From Vreelandella azerica (GTDB lineage: Bacteria; Pseudomonadota; Gammaproteobacteria; Pseudomonadales; Halomonadaceae), in contig NZ_JABFHI010000007.1 in assembly GCF_013112225.1 (NCBI RefSeq), forward strand, positions 57,134 through 121,133: a DNA stretch of 64,000 nucleotides, in the 5' to 3' direction. The position numbers were made by a program, and so were the translations under genes. How positions within the stretch are numbered: the first letter of the stretch is position 1; every line of letters starts with the position of its first letter. This document shows positions 53,162 through 64,000 of the stretch, in pieces. The notes beneath the pieces are model-generated. The model searched no databases, was not told where the DNA came from, and saw only the letters and a program-made list of their open reading frames with translations.

Positions 53162-55002
53162 TCACCAAATGCGCCATTTAAGCATCAATAGCCACTCTCT
53201 TAGTTCACGCGTCCAAATACTAATTTGCCGCTGCTCACCAAGAGGCACACGTCCAATCCCCTCCATACCCGACCGAAAAGAAGGATCGTCATCCAATAAA
53301 ACAGCTTCGACAATAAAATAATTATTACCCTCGCGTTGACGCGTTTCATGTGTAACGCGTTGTATTTCAAACTCAAATTTCCTGTCTGTTAAGGCAGCTA
53401 ACAGTAATTGCCCTCGCTGCCCCTCCTCTATATCGACTACTCTGGACTCGTTTACCGCCAGTTCTAGACGATAGCGTCCTTCTGGCGCTATACGAAACAG
53501 CTCCTCTCCTGGACTAACAGCACTCCCCAGCTGTTGTGTTAGATCGCCCTCCACTATCACCCCATCGAACGGAGCTTCTAACGTCGACCGCTGCAAACGT
53601 GACTCAACAAGCTCTAAATCTGCTTGTGTTTGAGCGCGCTGTGCATCCAAAATATTTAAAGAAGCTCGATCTCCCTGCGCCCTTAAACTTTGTGCTTCGC
53701 TTTCTAACTGAGCCAGCCGACTCTGATGTTGCAATTGTTGAAGACGAAGGTCGCGCGTATCCATAAACACCAACGCCTCTCCAGCACTGACCCGATCACC
53801 AGCACGTGCTTGTGCTGTATCTATATATCCCTGAAACGGAGCTGAAATAACGTGCTGAGACTCACTAAGCAAGGTGGCATTTGCAGCTTCATGAGCCGTG
53901 CCTGTGGCAAAATAAGCGTACCCCACTACGCCAGCTACGCTAATAGCAGCAAGTTTATAACCAAGATGCCCTGCACCTAACAATGCAGCAAACTGACCGC
54001 GTATAGCAACTAACATTTTTAGCAGTAAAGGACGGTCGTTGCGTCGTTTTTCTTCTAGCGCACGCACACTTAACGCCATCACACTACTTAATGCTTCAAT
54101 TTCAGTTAAGGTAAAGGGGCTTTCTCTTTCAATTGTCAGCGCTGCTTTAACACCTGTTTGATCGGCAGACGGAATCGTCAACACGTGACTAATATCCGTC
54201 AATTGTGATAGAGAAAAGTGGGCTCGATTGACGGCAGCCACATCACTGCCAAATTCGCTGCTACTTGGCCACACAACAGGTCTTTGTTGATCAAGCGCTT
54301 CATCCATTGACGTTTCCGTTGCGCGGATGCGGTTCATCTTCCGGTTAAAATTAGCACTATGCGAGATGCTAGTAACTTTGGTTCGTGCACCTGAGCGCCA
54401 ACCTAAACTCACCCGTTCAGCGCGCATTAATGACGCTAATTTAGTCGTCAGCTGTAGGGCAGCAGACACATAGGTAGGTTGCTCCAACACAGCAGCTAAA
54501 AGCGAAAAAAGTCGCTTTGCTGCTGCGTAGATATATGAGCTTTTAGCGCTTCACTGGAGAGACATTCCAGTTCTAGCCCCGAGACACTGTCTTCTAAATG
54601 ATATAGAAACGTAGTGAGATAACGCTGATTGGACGCTTGAGTAGATCGGTATGCGATATAAAAAGCGACCGCACCTAATACGTGCCCCTCACTCCCCGGG
54701 GAGCGATCAACAATAGGATAGCCAACACCAATATCATTCCCTATAGCGACCGCTACACCTTGGGCAGCCTCTAATGATTGGTTTGCAACATCAAGTAACC
54801 CAACACCGTCCGCCTGTGATGGCCACAGAGCTATGGGCAGGTACTGCCCCTCTTGTTCCCATAACGCGATGCCTTCAATAAGGTGCAAATGCGTATGTGC
54901 ACTAACCAATCTATCAGCTTGAAGATCTAGCCATTGCTGTATGTCGCTCGCCTCTGTCGCTTGAGATATCTTTCTTTCGCTGCTATGCCATGACAAGCTC
55001 AT
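53162..55002 (-). CDS. GAF-GAF-TM-HlyD adaptor protein, frameshifted
   Basis: About 613 aa when the six-A run at 54505-54510 gets a seventh, which fuses two reading frames as QQQSDFFSLLAAVLEQPTYV. I chose ATG 55002 (MSLSWHSSERKISQ) because AAGGTGG lies just before it. N-terminal GAF-like domain (LDLQADRLVSAHTHLHLIEG...GVGYPIVDR), second GAF domain (LASLMRAERVSLGWRSG...GVKAALTIERESPFTLTEIE), one TM (AAISVAGVVGYAYFATG), then a periplasmic HlyD arm: VISAPFQGYIDTAQARAGDR, coiled coil, STLEAPFDGVIVEGDLTQQL. GAF domains usually sense small ligands or dimerise; on an adaptor they would gate export from the cytoplasm. Confidence 0.8.
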
Positions 55003-55137
55003 TAGCCACCTTGATTTTTTTGCGGAGATGTCATTTTTTCCAGTGTCGCGCAGCGGACTCACGACGTAGCTTTTCAAACCTATCCGTAACATTCGCCTTA
55101 CTACGCTGATGTGCAACTGCTAATGCAGAAGCACCGC

Positions 55138-58100
55138 TTACAGTGGCAAGCCAGCCGGGGGAAGTCCCTCGAGATCGTCACTAATGACAGCATTACTTTC
55201 TGGAGCTTCCTCGCCTACCGAGACCTCTTCTTCTATTGCGTCCACCGGCTCCGTCAATGCTTCATCACCCTCTGATGCTTCTATAATTTCTTCTTCAAGC
55301 GCGGGGCTATTTAGCTCTGCCTCTAGAGTCTCTTCAGCACTAGCGGCATCCGCTAACGACTCACTTGATGTCTCTATCATTTCAGTATCCTGCACATTGC
55401 GCAGGCTTTCCGTCGCAGCGACTGCCGTTGCGCTAGCAATACTGGAACGTAAACTTCCCGACTGGCGCTCCATCCATGCATCAACCAAGTGAGCAATATG
55501 ATTAGCGCTATACCTCACGTCCCTCTCCATTGAGAGCGCGCTATCTGTGACATTCAAAGAACCAAACACACGATCTATAACCACTGGCTCAGGCGTTGGT
55601 GCCTCAGTCCTATTAGCACTATACAGCTTTTCAAGAGTAGCCCTAATCAAGTCGCTACGGCCATAGGAAATAGTTTCGAAATGCAAGATTCGCTCTTGTT
55701 CGTTCGGGTCGCTTACTCCAACTTCAAAGAAACCATAGTCGCCAACAAAGATATCTGTAGAAAAATTAGCATCAAACTCATCTTGGCCGGCTCCCCTATT
55801 GCGATGTTGTTACCACCGCCCGCAAAGATTTGGTCGTTGCCGCCCTCAAAAAGACTTTTGGAGTCGATAAAGAGTCGATCCGCTGTGCGAATTACGCGCC
55901 CGAAGTCACCAAATAAGATGTCATTTCCGTCGTCACCTCGAATAATGTCATCACCGACTCCACCCATTAATATGTCACGACCAGATCCGCCGATGAGCTC
56001 ATTATTGGCACCAAGGGCAGGGTTGCCGGTCTCTACTCGAATGTAACGGCCGTTATTATCAGCTACGATCAAGCCGTCATCACCAATAACAATCGATTCA
56101 CCTGCGGCATTGATAGTTTTATTTACCCCAATCCCTGCGATGACGTAATCACGGCCTGTACCTGTTTCAATCGTGTTATTTCCAGCGGTTGGAGCGTCGA
56201 CATCAAGGCTTTGCAATAAACGTCGAATACTGTTGTCACCTTTGATAAGACCGTTGTTACCTATGACGCTATTATCGCCTCCTTCTAGTTCAATGGTGTT
56301 ATCACCTGTACCGCCAATAACCCAGTTATCGCCTCCAGTACTTTCGATCGTATCGCCTGCACCGAACGCAAAATCAGTGCTGAGAAGTCTAGTAACTACA
56401 CCCAGACTATCGAACATCATTTTACCGCTATCGCCAATAATACGGTCGCGTCCCAAACCTGTTGTAATTGTATTTTCGCCACTGCCGCCTACTGCAAGAA
56501 CAGTGCCTGCATTAACAATGATTTTGTCGTTTCCGCCTGACTCAGGCGCAATGCTTTCAACGAGGTGAGGCAGTCCCTTATCACTCCAATTAATACGACC
56601 GTTATCGCCCATTAGGATATGCTCACTACCTTGAGCTACATCGGTGATTTCAAGGGTGTCGTTACCCGCACCGCCGAGCCAGGTGACATTGCCGGCGTTA
56701 ACCGACACGGCGTCATCGCCGCCTTCTTCAAATGCAAGGCTTTCAGCGCTGGTTAGGACACTATCGTTAATCCAAGCCAGCTGGGCATTATCGCCCATCA
56801 GTACATGGTTGCTGCCTTGATGCGCATCGGTGATTTCAAGGGTGTCGTTACCTGCACCGCCGATCCAGGTAACGTTGCCCGCATTGACAAACACGTCATC
56901 ATCGCCGCCGATATTCGTGGCGAGGCTTTCGGCGCTGATTAGCACGCCGTCATCCGTCCAGCCCAGCTGGGCGTTGTCACCATCAGCACATGCTGACTGT
57001 CTTGGTCAGCGGCGGTGATGGTTAAGCTGTCATCACCCACACCGCCGATCCAGGTGACGTTGCCTGCATTCATTGTGACGGTGTCATTACCGCCCTCATC
57101 AAACGCGAGACTCTCAGCGCTGACTAGCACGCCGCCATCCGTCCAGCCCAGCTGGGCGTTGTCACCCATCAGCACATGCTGACTGTCTTGGTCAGCGTCG
57201 GTGATGGTTAAGCTGTCATCACCCACACCGCCGATCCAGGTGACGTTGCCCGCATTGACGAACACGTCATCATCGCCGCCAATATTCGTGGCGAGGCTTT
57301 CGGCGCTGATTAGCACGCCGTCATCCGTCCAGCTCAGCTGGGCGTTGTCACCATCAGTACATGGTTGCTGCCTTGATTCGCATCGGTAATGGTTAAGCGG
57401 TCATCACCCACACCACCGAACCAAGTGACGTTGCCCGCATTGACGAACACGTCATCATCGCCGCCAATATTCGTGACGAGGCTTTCGGCGCTGATTAGCA
57501 CGCCGTCATCCGTCCAGCCTAGCTGGGCGTTGTCGCCCATTAAGACATGCTCACTACCTTGGGCTGCATCGTCGATCTCGAGGGTGTCGTTACCCACACC
57601 GCCTATCCAGGTGACATTGCTGGCGTTAACCGACACGGCGTCATCGCCGCCTTCTTCAAAAGCAAGGCTTACAGCGCTGGTTAGGACACTATCGTTAGTC
57701 CAAGCCAGCTGGGCATTATCGCCCATCAGTACATGGTTGCTGCCTTGATCCGCATCAGTAATGGTTAAGCGGTCATCACCCACACCACCGACCCAAGTGA
57801 CGTTGCCTGCATTCACTGTGACGGTGTCATTACCGCCCTCATCAAACGCGAGACTCTCGGCGCTGACTAGCACGCCGTCATCCGTCCAGCTCAGCTGGGC
57901 GTTGTCACCCATCAGTACATGGTTGCTGCCTTGATCCGCATCGGTAATGGTTAAGCTGTCATCACCCACACCACCGACCCAGGTGACGTTGCCCGCATTG
58001 ACGAACACGTCATCATCGCCGCCAATATTCGTGGCGAGGCTTTCGGCGCTGATTAGCACGCCGTCATCCGTCCAGCCTAGCTGGGCGTTGTCGCCCATTA

Positions 58101-61100
58101 AGACATGCTCACTACCTTGGGCTGCATCGTCGATCTCGAGGGTGTCGTTACCCACACCGCCTATCCAGGTGACATTGCCGGCGTTAACCGACACGGCGTC
58201 ATCGCCGCCTTCTTCAAAAGCAAGGCTTACAGCGCTGGTTAGGACACTATCGTTAGTCCAAGCCAGCTGGGCATTATCGCCCATCAGTACATGGCTGCTG
58301 CCTTGATCCGCATCAGTAATGGTTAAGCGGTCATCACCCACACCACCGACCCAAGTGACGTTGCCTGCATTCACTGTGACGGTGTCATTACCGCCCTCAT
58401 CAAACGCGAGACTCTCGGCGCTGACTAGCACGCCGTCATCCGTCCAGCCTAGTTGGGCGTTGTCACCCATCAGCACATGCAGACTGTCTTGATCAGCGTC
58501 GGTGATGGTTAAGCTGTCATCACCCACACCGCCGAGCCAGGTGACGTTGCCCGCATTGACGAACACGTCATCATCGCCGCCAATATTCGTGGCGAGGCTT
58601 TCGGCGCTGACTAGCACGCCGTCATCCGTCCAGCCTAGCTGGGCGTTGTCGCCCATTAAGACATGCTCACTACCTTGGGCTGCATCGTCGATCTCGAGGG
58701 TGTCGTTACCCACACCGCCTATCCAGGTGACATTGCTGGCGTTAACCGACACGGCGTCATCGCCGCCTTCTTCAAAAGCAAGGCTTACAGCGCTGGTTAG
58801 GACACTATCGTTAGTCCAAGCCAGCTGGGCATTATCGCCCATCAGTACATGGCTGCTGCCTTGATCCGCATCAGTAATGGTTAAGCGGTCATCACCCACA
58901 CCACCGACCCAAGTGACGTTGCCTGCATTCACTGTGACGATGTCATTACCGCCCTCATCAAACGCGAGACTCTCAGCGCTGACTAGCACGCCGTCATCCG
59001 TCCAGCCTAGCTGGGCGTTGTCACCCATCAGCACATGCAGACTGTCTTGATCAGCGTCGGTGATGGTTAAGCTGTCATCACCCACACCGCCGAGCCAGGT
59101 GACGTTGCCCGCATTGACGAACACGTCATCATCGCCGCCAATATTCGTGGCAAGGCTTTCCGCGCTGACTAGCACGCCGCCATCCGTCCAGCCTAGCTGG
59201 GCGTTGTCACCCATCAGCACATGCTGACTGTCTTGGTCAGCGTCGGTGATGGTTAAGCTGTCATCACCCACACCGCCCATCCAGGTGACGTTGCCCTCAT
59301 TGACAAACACGTCGTCATCGCCACCAGTCTCCATCGCCAAACTCTCAGCACTGACCAGCACGCCGTCGTCCGTCCAGTTCAGCTGGGCGTTGTCGCCCAT
59401 CAGCACGTGCTGGCTGTCTTGGTCCGCATCGGTGATGGCTAGCGTGTCGCTGCCCACACCGCCCATCCAGGTAACGTTGCCCGCATTGACGAACACGTCG
59501 TCATCACCACCTTCATCGAACGCGAAGCTCTCGGCACTGATGAGCACGCCGTCATTCGTCCAGCCTAGCTGAGCGTTGTCGCCCATTAAGACATGCCCAC
59601 TACCTTGGGCTGCATCGTCGATCTCGAGGGTGTCGGTACCCGCGCCGCCGAGCCAGGTGACATTGCCGGCATTAACCGACACGGTGTCATCACCGCCTTC
59701 TTCAAACGCAAGACTCTCAGCGCTGACTAGCACGCCGCCATCCGTCCAGCCCAGCTGGGCGTTGTCACCCATCAGCACATGCTGACTGTCTTGGTCAGCG
59801 TCGGTGATGGTTAAGCTGTCATCACCCACACCGCCGATCCAGGTGACGTTGCCCGCATTGACGAACACGTCATCATCGCCGCCAATATTCGTGGCGAGGC
59901 TTTCGGCGCTGATTAGCACGCCGTCATCCGTCCAGCCTAGCTGGGCGTTGTCGCCCATTAAGACATGCTCACTACCTTGGGCTGCATCGTCGATCTCGAG
60001 GGTGTCGTTACCCACACCGCCTATCCAGGTGACATTGCCGGCGTTAACCGACACGGCGTCATCGCCGCCTTCTTCAAAAGCAAGGCTTACAGCGCTGGTT
60101 AGGACACTATCGTTAGTCCAAGCCAGCTGGGCATTATCGCCCATCAGTACATGGTTGCTGCCTTGATCCGCATCAGTAATGGTTAAGCGGTCATCACCCA
60201 CACCACCGACCCAAGTGACGTTGCCTGCATTCACTGTGACGGTGTCATTACCGCCCTCATCAAACGCGAGACTCTCAGCGCTGACTAGCACGCCGTCATC
60301 CGTCCAGCCTAGCTGGGCGTTGTCGCCCATTAAGACATGCTCACTACCTTGGGCTGCATCGTCGATCTCGAGGGTGTCGCTACCCACACCGCCGATCCAG
60401 GTGACGTTGCCTGCATTCACTGTGACGGTGTCATTACCGCCCTCATCAAACGCGAGACTCTCAGCGCTCACTAGCACGCCGTCATCCGTCCAGTCCAGCT
60501 GGGCGTTGTCGCCCATTAAGACATGCTCACTACCTTGGGCTGCATCGTCGATCTCGAGGGTGTCGTTACCCACACCGCCGATCCAGGTGACGTTGCCTGC
60601 ATTCACTGTGACGGTGTCGTCACTGCCGGTATCCGTGGCGAGACTTTCGGCGCTGATTAGCACACCGTCATTCGTCCAGCCTAGAAGAGCGTTGTCGCCC
60701 ATTAAGACATGCTCACTACCTTGGGCTGCATCGTCGATCTCGAGGGTGTCGTTACCCGCGCCGCCGAGCCAGGTGACATTGCCGGCGTTAACCGACACGG
60801 TGTCATCACCGCCTTCTTCAAACACGAGACTCTCAGCGCTGACTAGCACGCCGCCATCCGTCCAGCCCAGCTGGGCGTTGTCACCCATCAGCACATGCTG
60901 ACTGTCTTGGTCAGCGTCGGTGATGGTTAAGCTGTCATCACCCACACCGCCGATCCAGGTGACGTTGCCCGCATTGACGAACACGTCATCATCGCCGCCA
61001 ATATTCGTGGCGAGGCTTTCGGCGCTGATTAGCACGCCGTCATCCGTCCAGCCCAGCTGGGCGTTGTCACCATCAGCACATGCTGACTGTCTTGGTCAGC

Positions 61101-63796
61101 GGCGGTGATGGTTAAGCTGTCATCACCCACACCGCCGACCCAGGTGACGTTGCCTGCATTCATTGTGACGGTGTCATTACCGCCCTCATCAAACACGAGA
61201 CTCTCAGCGCTGACTAGCACGCCGTCATCCTTCCAGCCTAGCTGGGCGTTGTCGCCCATTAAGACATGCTCACTACCTTGGGCTGCATCGTCGATCTCGA
61301 GGGTGTCGTTACCCACACCGCCGATCCAGGTGACGTTGCCTGCATTCACTGTGACAGTGTCATTACCGCCCTCATCAAACGCGAGACTCTCGGCGCTGAC
61401 TAGCACGCCGTCATCCGTCCAGCCTAGCTGGGCGTTGTCGCCCATTAAGACATGCTCACTACCTTGGGCTGCATCGTCGATCTCGAGGGTGTCGTTACCC
61501 ACACCGCCGATCCAGGTGACGTTGCCTGCATTCACTGTGACGGTGTCGTCACTGCCGGTATCCGTGGCGAGACTTTCGGCGCTGATTAGCACACCGTCAT
61601 TCGTCCAGCCTAGAAGAGCGTTGTCGCCCATAAGACATGCTCACTACCTTGGGCTGCATCGTCGATCTCGAGGGTGTCGTTACCCGCGCCGCCGAGCCAG
61701 GTATTGCCGGCGTCGCACCGAACGGTGTCATCACCGCCTTCTTCAACCACGAAAACTTAGCGCTAGCACGCCGCCATCCGTCCAGCCCAGCTGGTGTTGT
61801 CGCCCATCAGAACATGCTGACTGTCTTGGTCAGCGTCGGTGATGGTTAAGCTGTCAACCCACACCGCCGATCCAGGTGACGTTGCCCGCATTGACGAACA
61901 CGTCATCATCGCCGCCAATATTCGTGGCGAGGCTTTCGGCGCGTGGTGATTAGCACACCGTCATTCTGGGTCAGCATCAGCTGGGCTCATCCCCAACCCA
62001 GCAACATGGTTGTTGGTAAGCGTGCCTTCAAGGTCGGCACTGCTGGCATCGGCCGACATGATAAGCGTATTCGTATCCTGTTTAGCCGCTTCTTGCGGGG
62101 TAATAATGACAAACTCGTCGCGCTCGCCGTCATCTTCATAAGGCAGCATCACTGCTTCCGCAATAGAGCGATCCGTATCGCCAGTACCGCCTTCTAAAAT
62201 CAGCGGACCCTGAATACGGTCTAATACGTTATCTTGAGGCTGGAACTGGCGGTCATTTTCACTACCCGCAGCAGCGATATAGTTTTCATCCAAGCTTATC
62301 TCAACCGTAAACTGCTCAAACCAGTCGTCAGCGGTAAACACAACAGCGGGGGTAGAGATACGGTTAATCGTCAATGTGTCTTGTGTTATGCCATTCGCAC
62401 TTGTCGTAAGGTTTAATGCAGTGCCATCGCTGGATAGATTGTTAACTTTAAACTGCTGGTCATCTTCAGTCGTCAGTATCATGCCTACCGATACATCCAG
62501 TGATGACCACGTGCGCCCGTCTTGAAGCACCAACCGCGGGCCGGACTCCACTGGATCCAATACATCAACCTGTATAGACTCTTCAACGATCGTGTCTAGT
62601 ACAACCCGCTCGTTGTCTACGTCAAAATTGCTGAAACCATCGCTATTGAGACGGACCAACACATTATCAGTTGGCGCCTTCGTTAGTCGTAGAGTGTAGG
62701 CATCAGTGCCACCACTGGCGTTAATCCGCGTACCGTCTCCGACCTCCTGCACAACAACATCAGCACTGTTGTTATCGTAAGCACTAACGAGCACCGACCC
62801 AGGCTGGATATTTTGATAGAGCGAGTCACTCTGATTAGATGTGATATCAAAATTGATACGCGTATCAAGCCGGTTTGAGACAGTATCGCTATTTACGACA
62901 GACACGGTGACTTCCTGGCGTTCCTGCCAATTGTCAGCGGTAAATGTAAAAGTATCCTCATCGACCGCTAAACGATCATCAAACGCAAGCGATACTGTCA
63001 CGGTTTCGTCGGCCGCAGGCGGTGTGGTCAAGCTAAAGAAGAAAGAGTCCGACTGCTCTGTCCCATTTTCCCCTTCAATAACGGTTAAGCGACGCCCCGT
63101 TTGCTCAATGAAAAGATCCCCCTGATCGCTGTCAAACACCGTGATCATGGCATTCGCGATTGCTTGGTCATTAATCTGTGACAACGCCTCAGGAATAGGT
63201 TCATCATCAGGCATTGTCACTGAGGCAAGGTGGCTGACAGCAATGTTGCGCGTGCCTTCAATAACACCATCTTTAGGTGCTTTGATGAAGATTTCCTGAT
63301 CGCTTCCCCAGCCATTTTGGCTGTCAAACACGAAGTCAACCGTTAATGCATTGGTGAACTCGTCACATTCCTCTTTAGACAGCATCACGGTCTGAGGCTT
63401 CTTGCCCTCCTGAGCACGAGTTCGGTCCTTCGTCGACGACATAGCCGCTGAAACCGTCAGCGTTACCATAGTCCCATCGGCAATCGACATATCGTTAGGC
63501 AACGACAGCCCTAAGGAATAGCTGGCAACATGGCCACCCTCTAATATTCGGGTACCACCGTCCTGATCAATAGTGACAGACCCACGGGATTCGTCGGCAA
63601 TAGAGACAGGAATGCCATCAATAAGCAAGTTGTCATACGCGCCATCCGCACTAGTGACACCATGAGTAATTAAGCCGCTGCGACCTTCTACATCTGAGGC
63701 CACTACACGACCTGTAACATCCCCACCAATACGGAAGGTGTCGCTACCCAAGCCACCCACCAGACGGGTAACTACGTCAAAGGCAGTTGAGAGCAC
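55138..63796 (-). CDS. RTX-like giant repeat protein, 5' part missing, several frame breaks
   Basis: About 2,890 residues are visible; the N-terminus is not. 63796-61961: Calx-beta-like domains (TVSLAFDDRLAVDEDTFTFT; FEQFTVEISLDENYI). 61960-56500: about 29 copies of a 62-aa unit (HVLMGDNAQLGWTDDGVL, AESLAFDEGGNDTVTV, NAGNVTWIGGVGNDTLEI) with two GGxGNDxL-type calcium-binding motifs each. 56500-55720: ordinary RTX repeats (GGSGRDILMGGVGDDIIRGD). C-terminus: LHFETISYGRSDLIRATLEK helices and a Glu/Ser-rich acidic tail ending GLPPAGLPL. It lacks the T1SS-like end of the other secreted proteins here. Breaks: CACC for CACCC near 56980, 57351 and 61071; several at 61620-61960; C run at 55793-55796. 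First gene of the SecA/M50 operon and its likely substrate. Confidence 0.75.
56500..61960. repeat. 186-bp (62-aa) tandem array, about 29 copies, with 558-bp higher-order period
   Basis: Units of 186 bases repeat head to tail. Within 57400-59100 three-unit blocks of 558 bases recur almost unchanged (the segment starting GGTTAAGCGGTCATCACCC is found near 57759, 58317, 58875 and again near 60183). Variation between unit types (ITDADQGSNH, EIDDAAQGSEH, ATNIGGDDDVF, AFDEGGNDTV) is shuffled along the array. The array is likely prone to copy-number change and assembly collapse. Confidence 0.95.
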
Positions 63797-64000
63797 GTAA
63801 TATTATTCGAATTGTTTATTCCCAGAAATGTTTCCTTGGTGACTTCGGCGCGTATTACAGCCTCTGCATCGCTCAAAATCGACAACGATAGGCGCGTGCT
63901 ATCTCAACTAGAGGAATACGGTTGTTTGAGTTTTTCTGTTCGGCGACTATGTTTCAACACGAGGACGGAGTAAGCGACCCGGACTGAGCTGAAACAGTCT
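63797..64000. other. Unassigned sequence upstream of the RTX giant
   Basis: The giant's frame is closed by a TAA nine bases before 63796, and neither other minus-strand frame continues with RTX-like residues. The AT-rich stretch near 63800-63830 is followed by sequence I cannot place. It could be a mobile-element end that has cut the gene, or a region with more indels. Confidence 0.4.

Noticed and set aside
56500..61960. Many plus-strand ORFs of 60-245 codons rich in Ser, Pro and Thr
   Set aside because: They are antisense readings of the 62-aa repeat array, recur with the 186-bp period and have no start context. The minus strand has the RTX motifs.

Overview
The window looks like a chromosomal accessory region of a halophilic or marine gammaproteobacterium. 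Halomonadaceae would fit, by protein style (DabA, YjbG/YjbH, ElyC, acidic repeat proteins), but this is inference and there is no rRNA or tRNA to anchor it. It is dominated by very large repetitive secreted proteins, two different export loci and much transposon debris.

Layout. 1-540: 3' end of dabA. 541-2040: graveyard of IS110 and IS200/IS605 (TnpB) remnants. 2043-7717: broken hydrolase, O-antigen-ligase-like protein, YjbG/YjbH-type exopolysaccharide proteins and a GT60-like glycosyltransferase. 7783-18310: two secreted repeat proteins (about 580 and 2,890 aa). 18599-25636: a five-gene minus-strand run encoding HlyD adaptor, LapB-type ABC transporter, TolC-like protein, SapC-family protein and SLBB export lipoprotein. 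25880-27206: two lipoproteins, one FlgO-like. 27256-33621: a second giant (about 2,120 aa) with 12 copies of a W-centred repeat. 33638-37125: IscB, IS4, IS66 and TnpB fragments around uppS and elyC. 37120-40626: SWIM/SNF2 helicase. 40730-45145: three tandem copies of an AAA ATPase-PD-(D/E)XK gene. 45160-48270: IS110 and IS66 fragments plus one complete IS66 with target duplication. 48277-63796: one minus-strand operon encoding an RTX-like giant with about 29 copies of a 62-aa repeat, a GAF-GAF-TM-HlyD protein, a PqqD-M50-HlyD protein, a SecA paralogue and a periplasmic adaptor.

How the genes work together. The three proteins at 7783-18310 and 27256-33621 share an N-terminal module and a type-I-secretion-like C-terminus, so they are the likely substrates of the HlyD/ABC/TolC exporter between them. 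The giant at 55138-63796 has neither feature. It sits in an operon with its own SecA-like motor, a metalloprotease with a PqqD-like peptide-binding domain, and two adaptors, so it probably uses a separate dedicated route. That locus is the best candidate here for an incompletely described system.

Caution. More than 20 genes are split by frame breaks that are repaired by adding or removing a single base, nearly always one base missing from a homopolymer (typically 5 read where 6 are needed). Conserved motifs such as the ABC signature, the uppS reading frame and the IS66 TnpC N-terminus are restored in this way. The breaks are most likely sequence errors, so genes are annotated across them.
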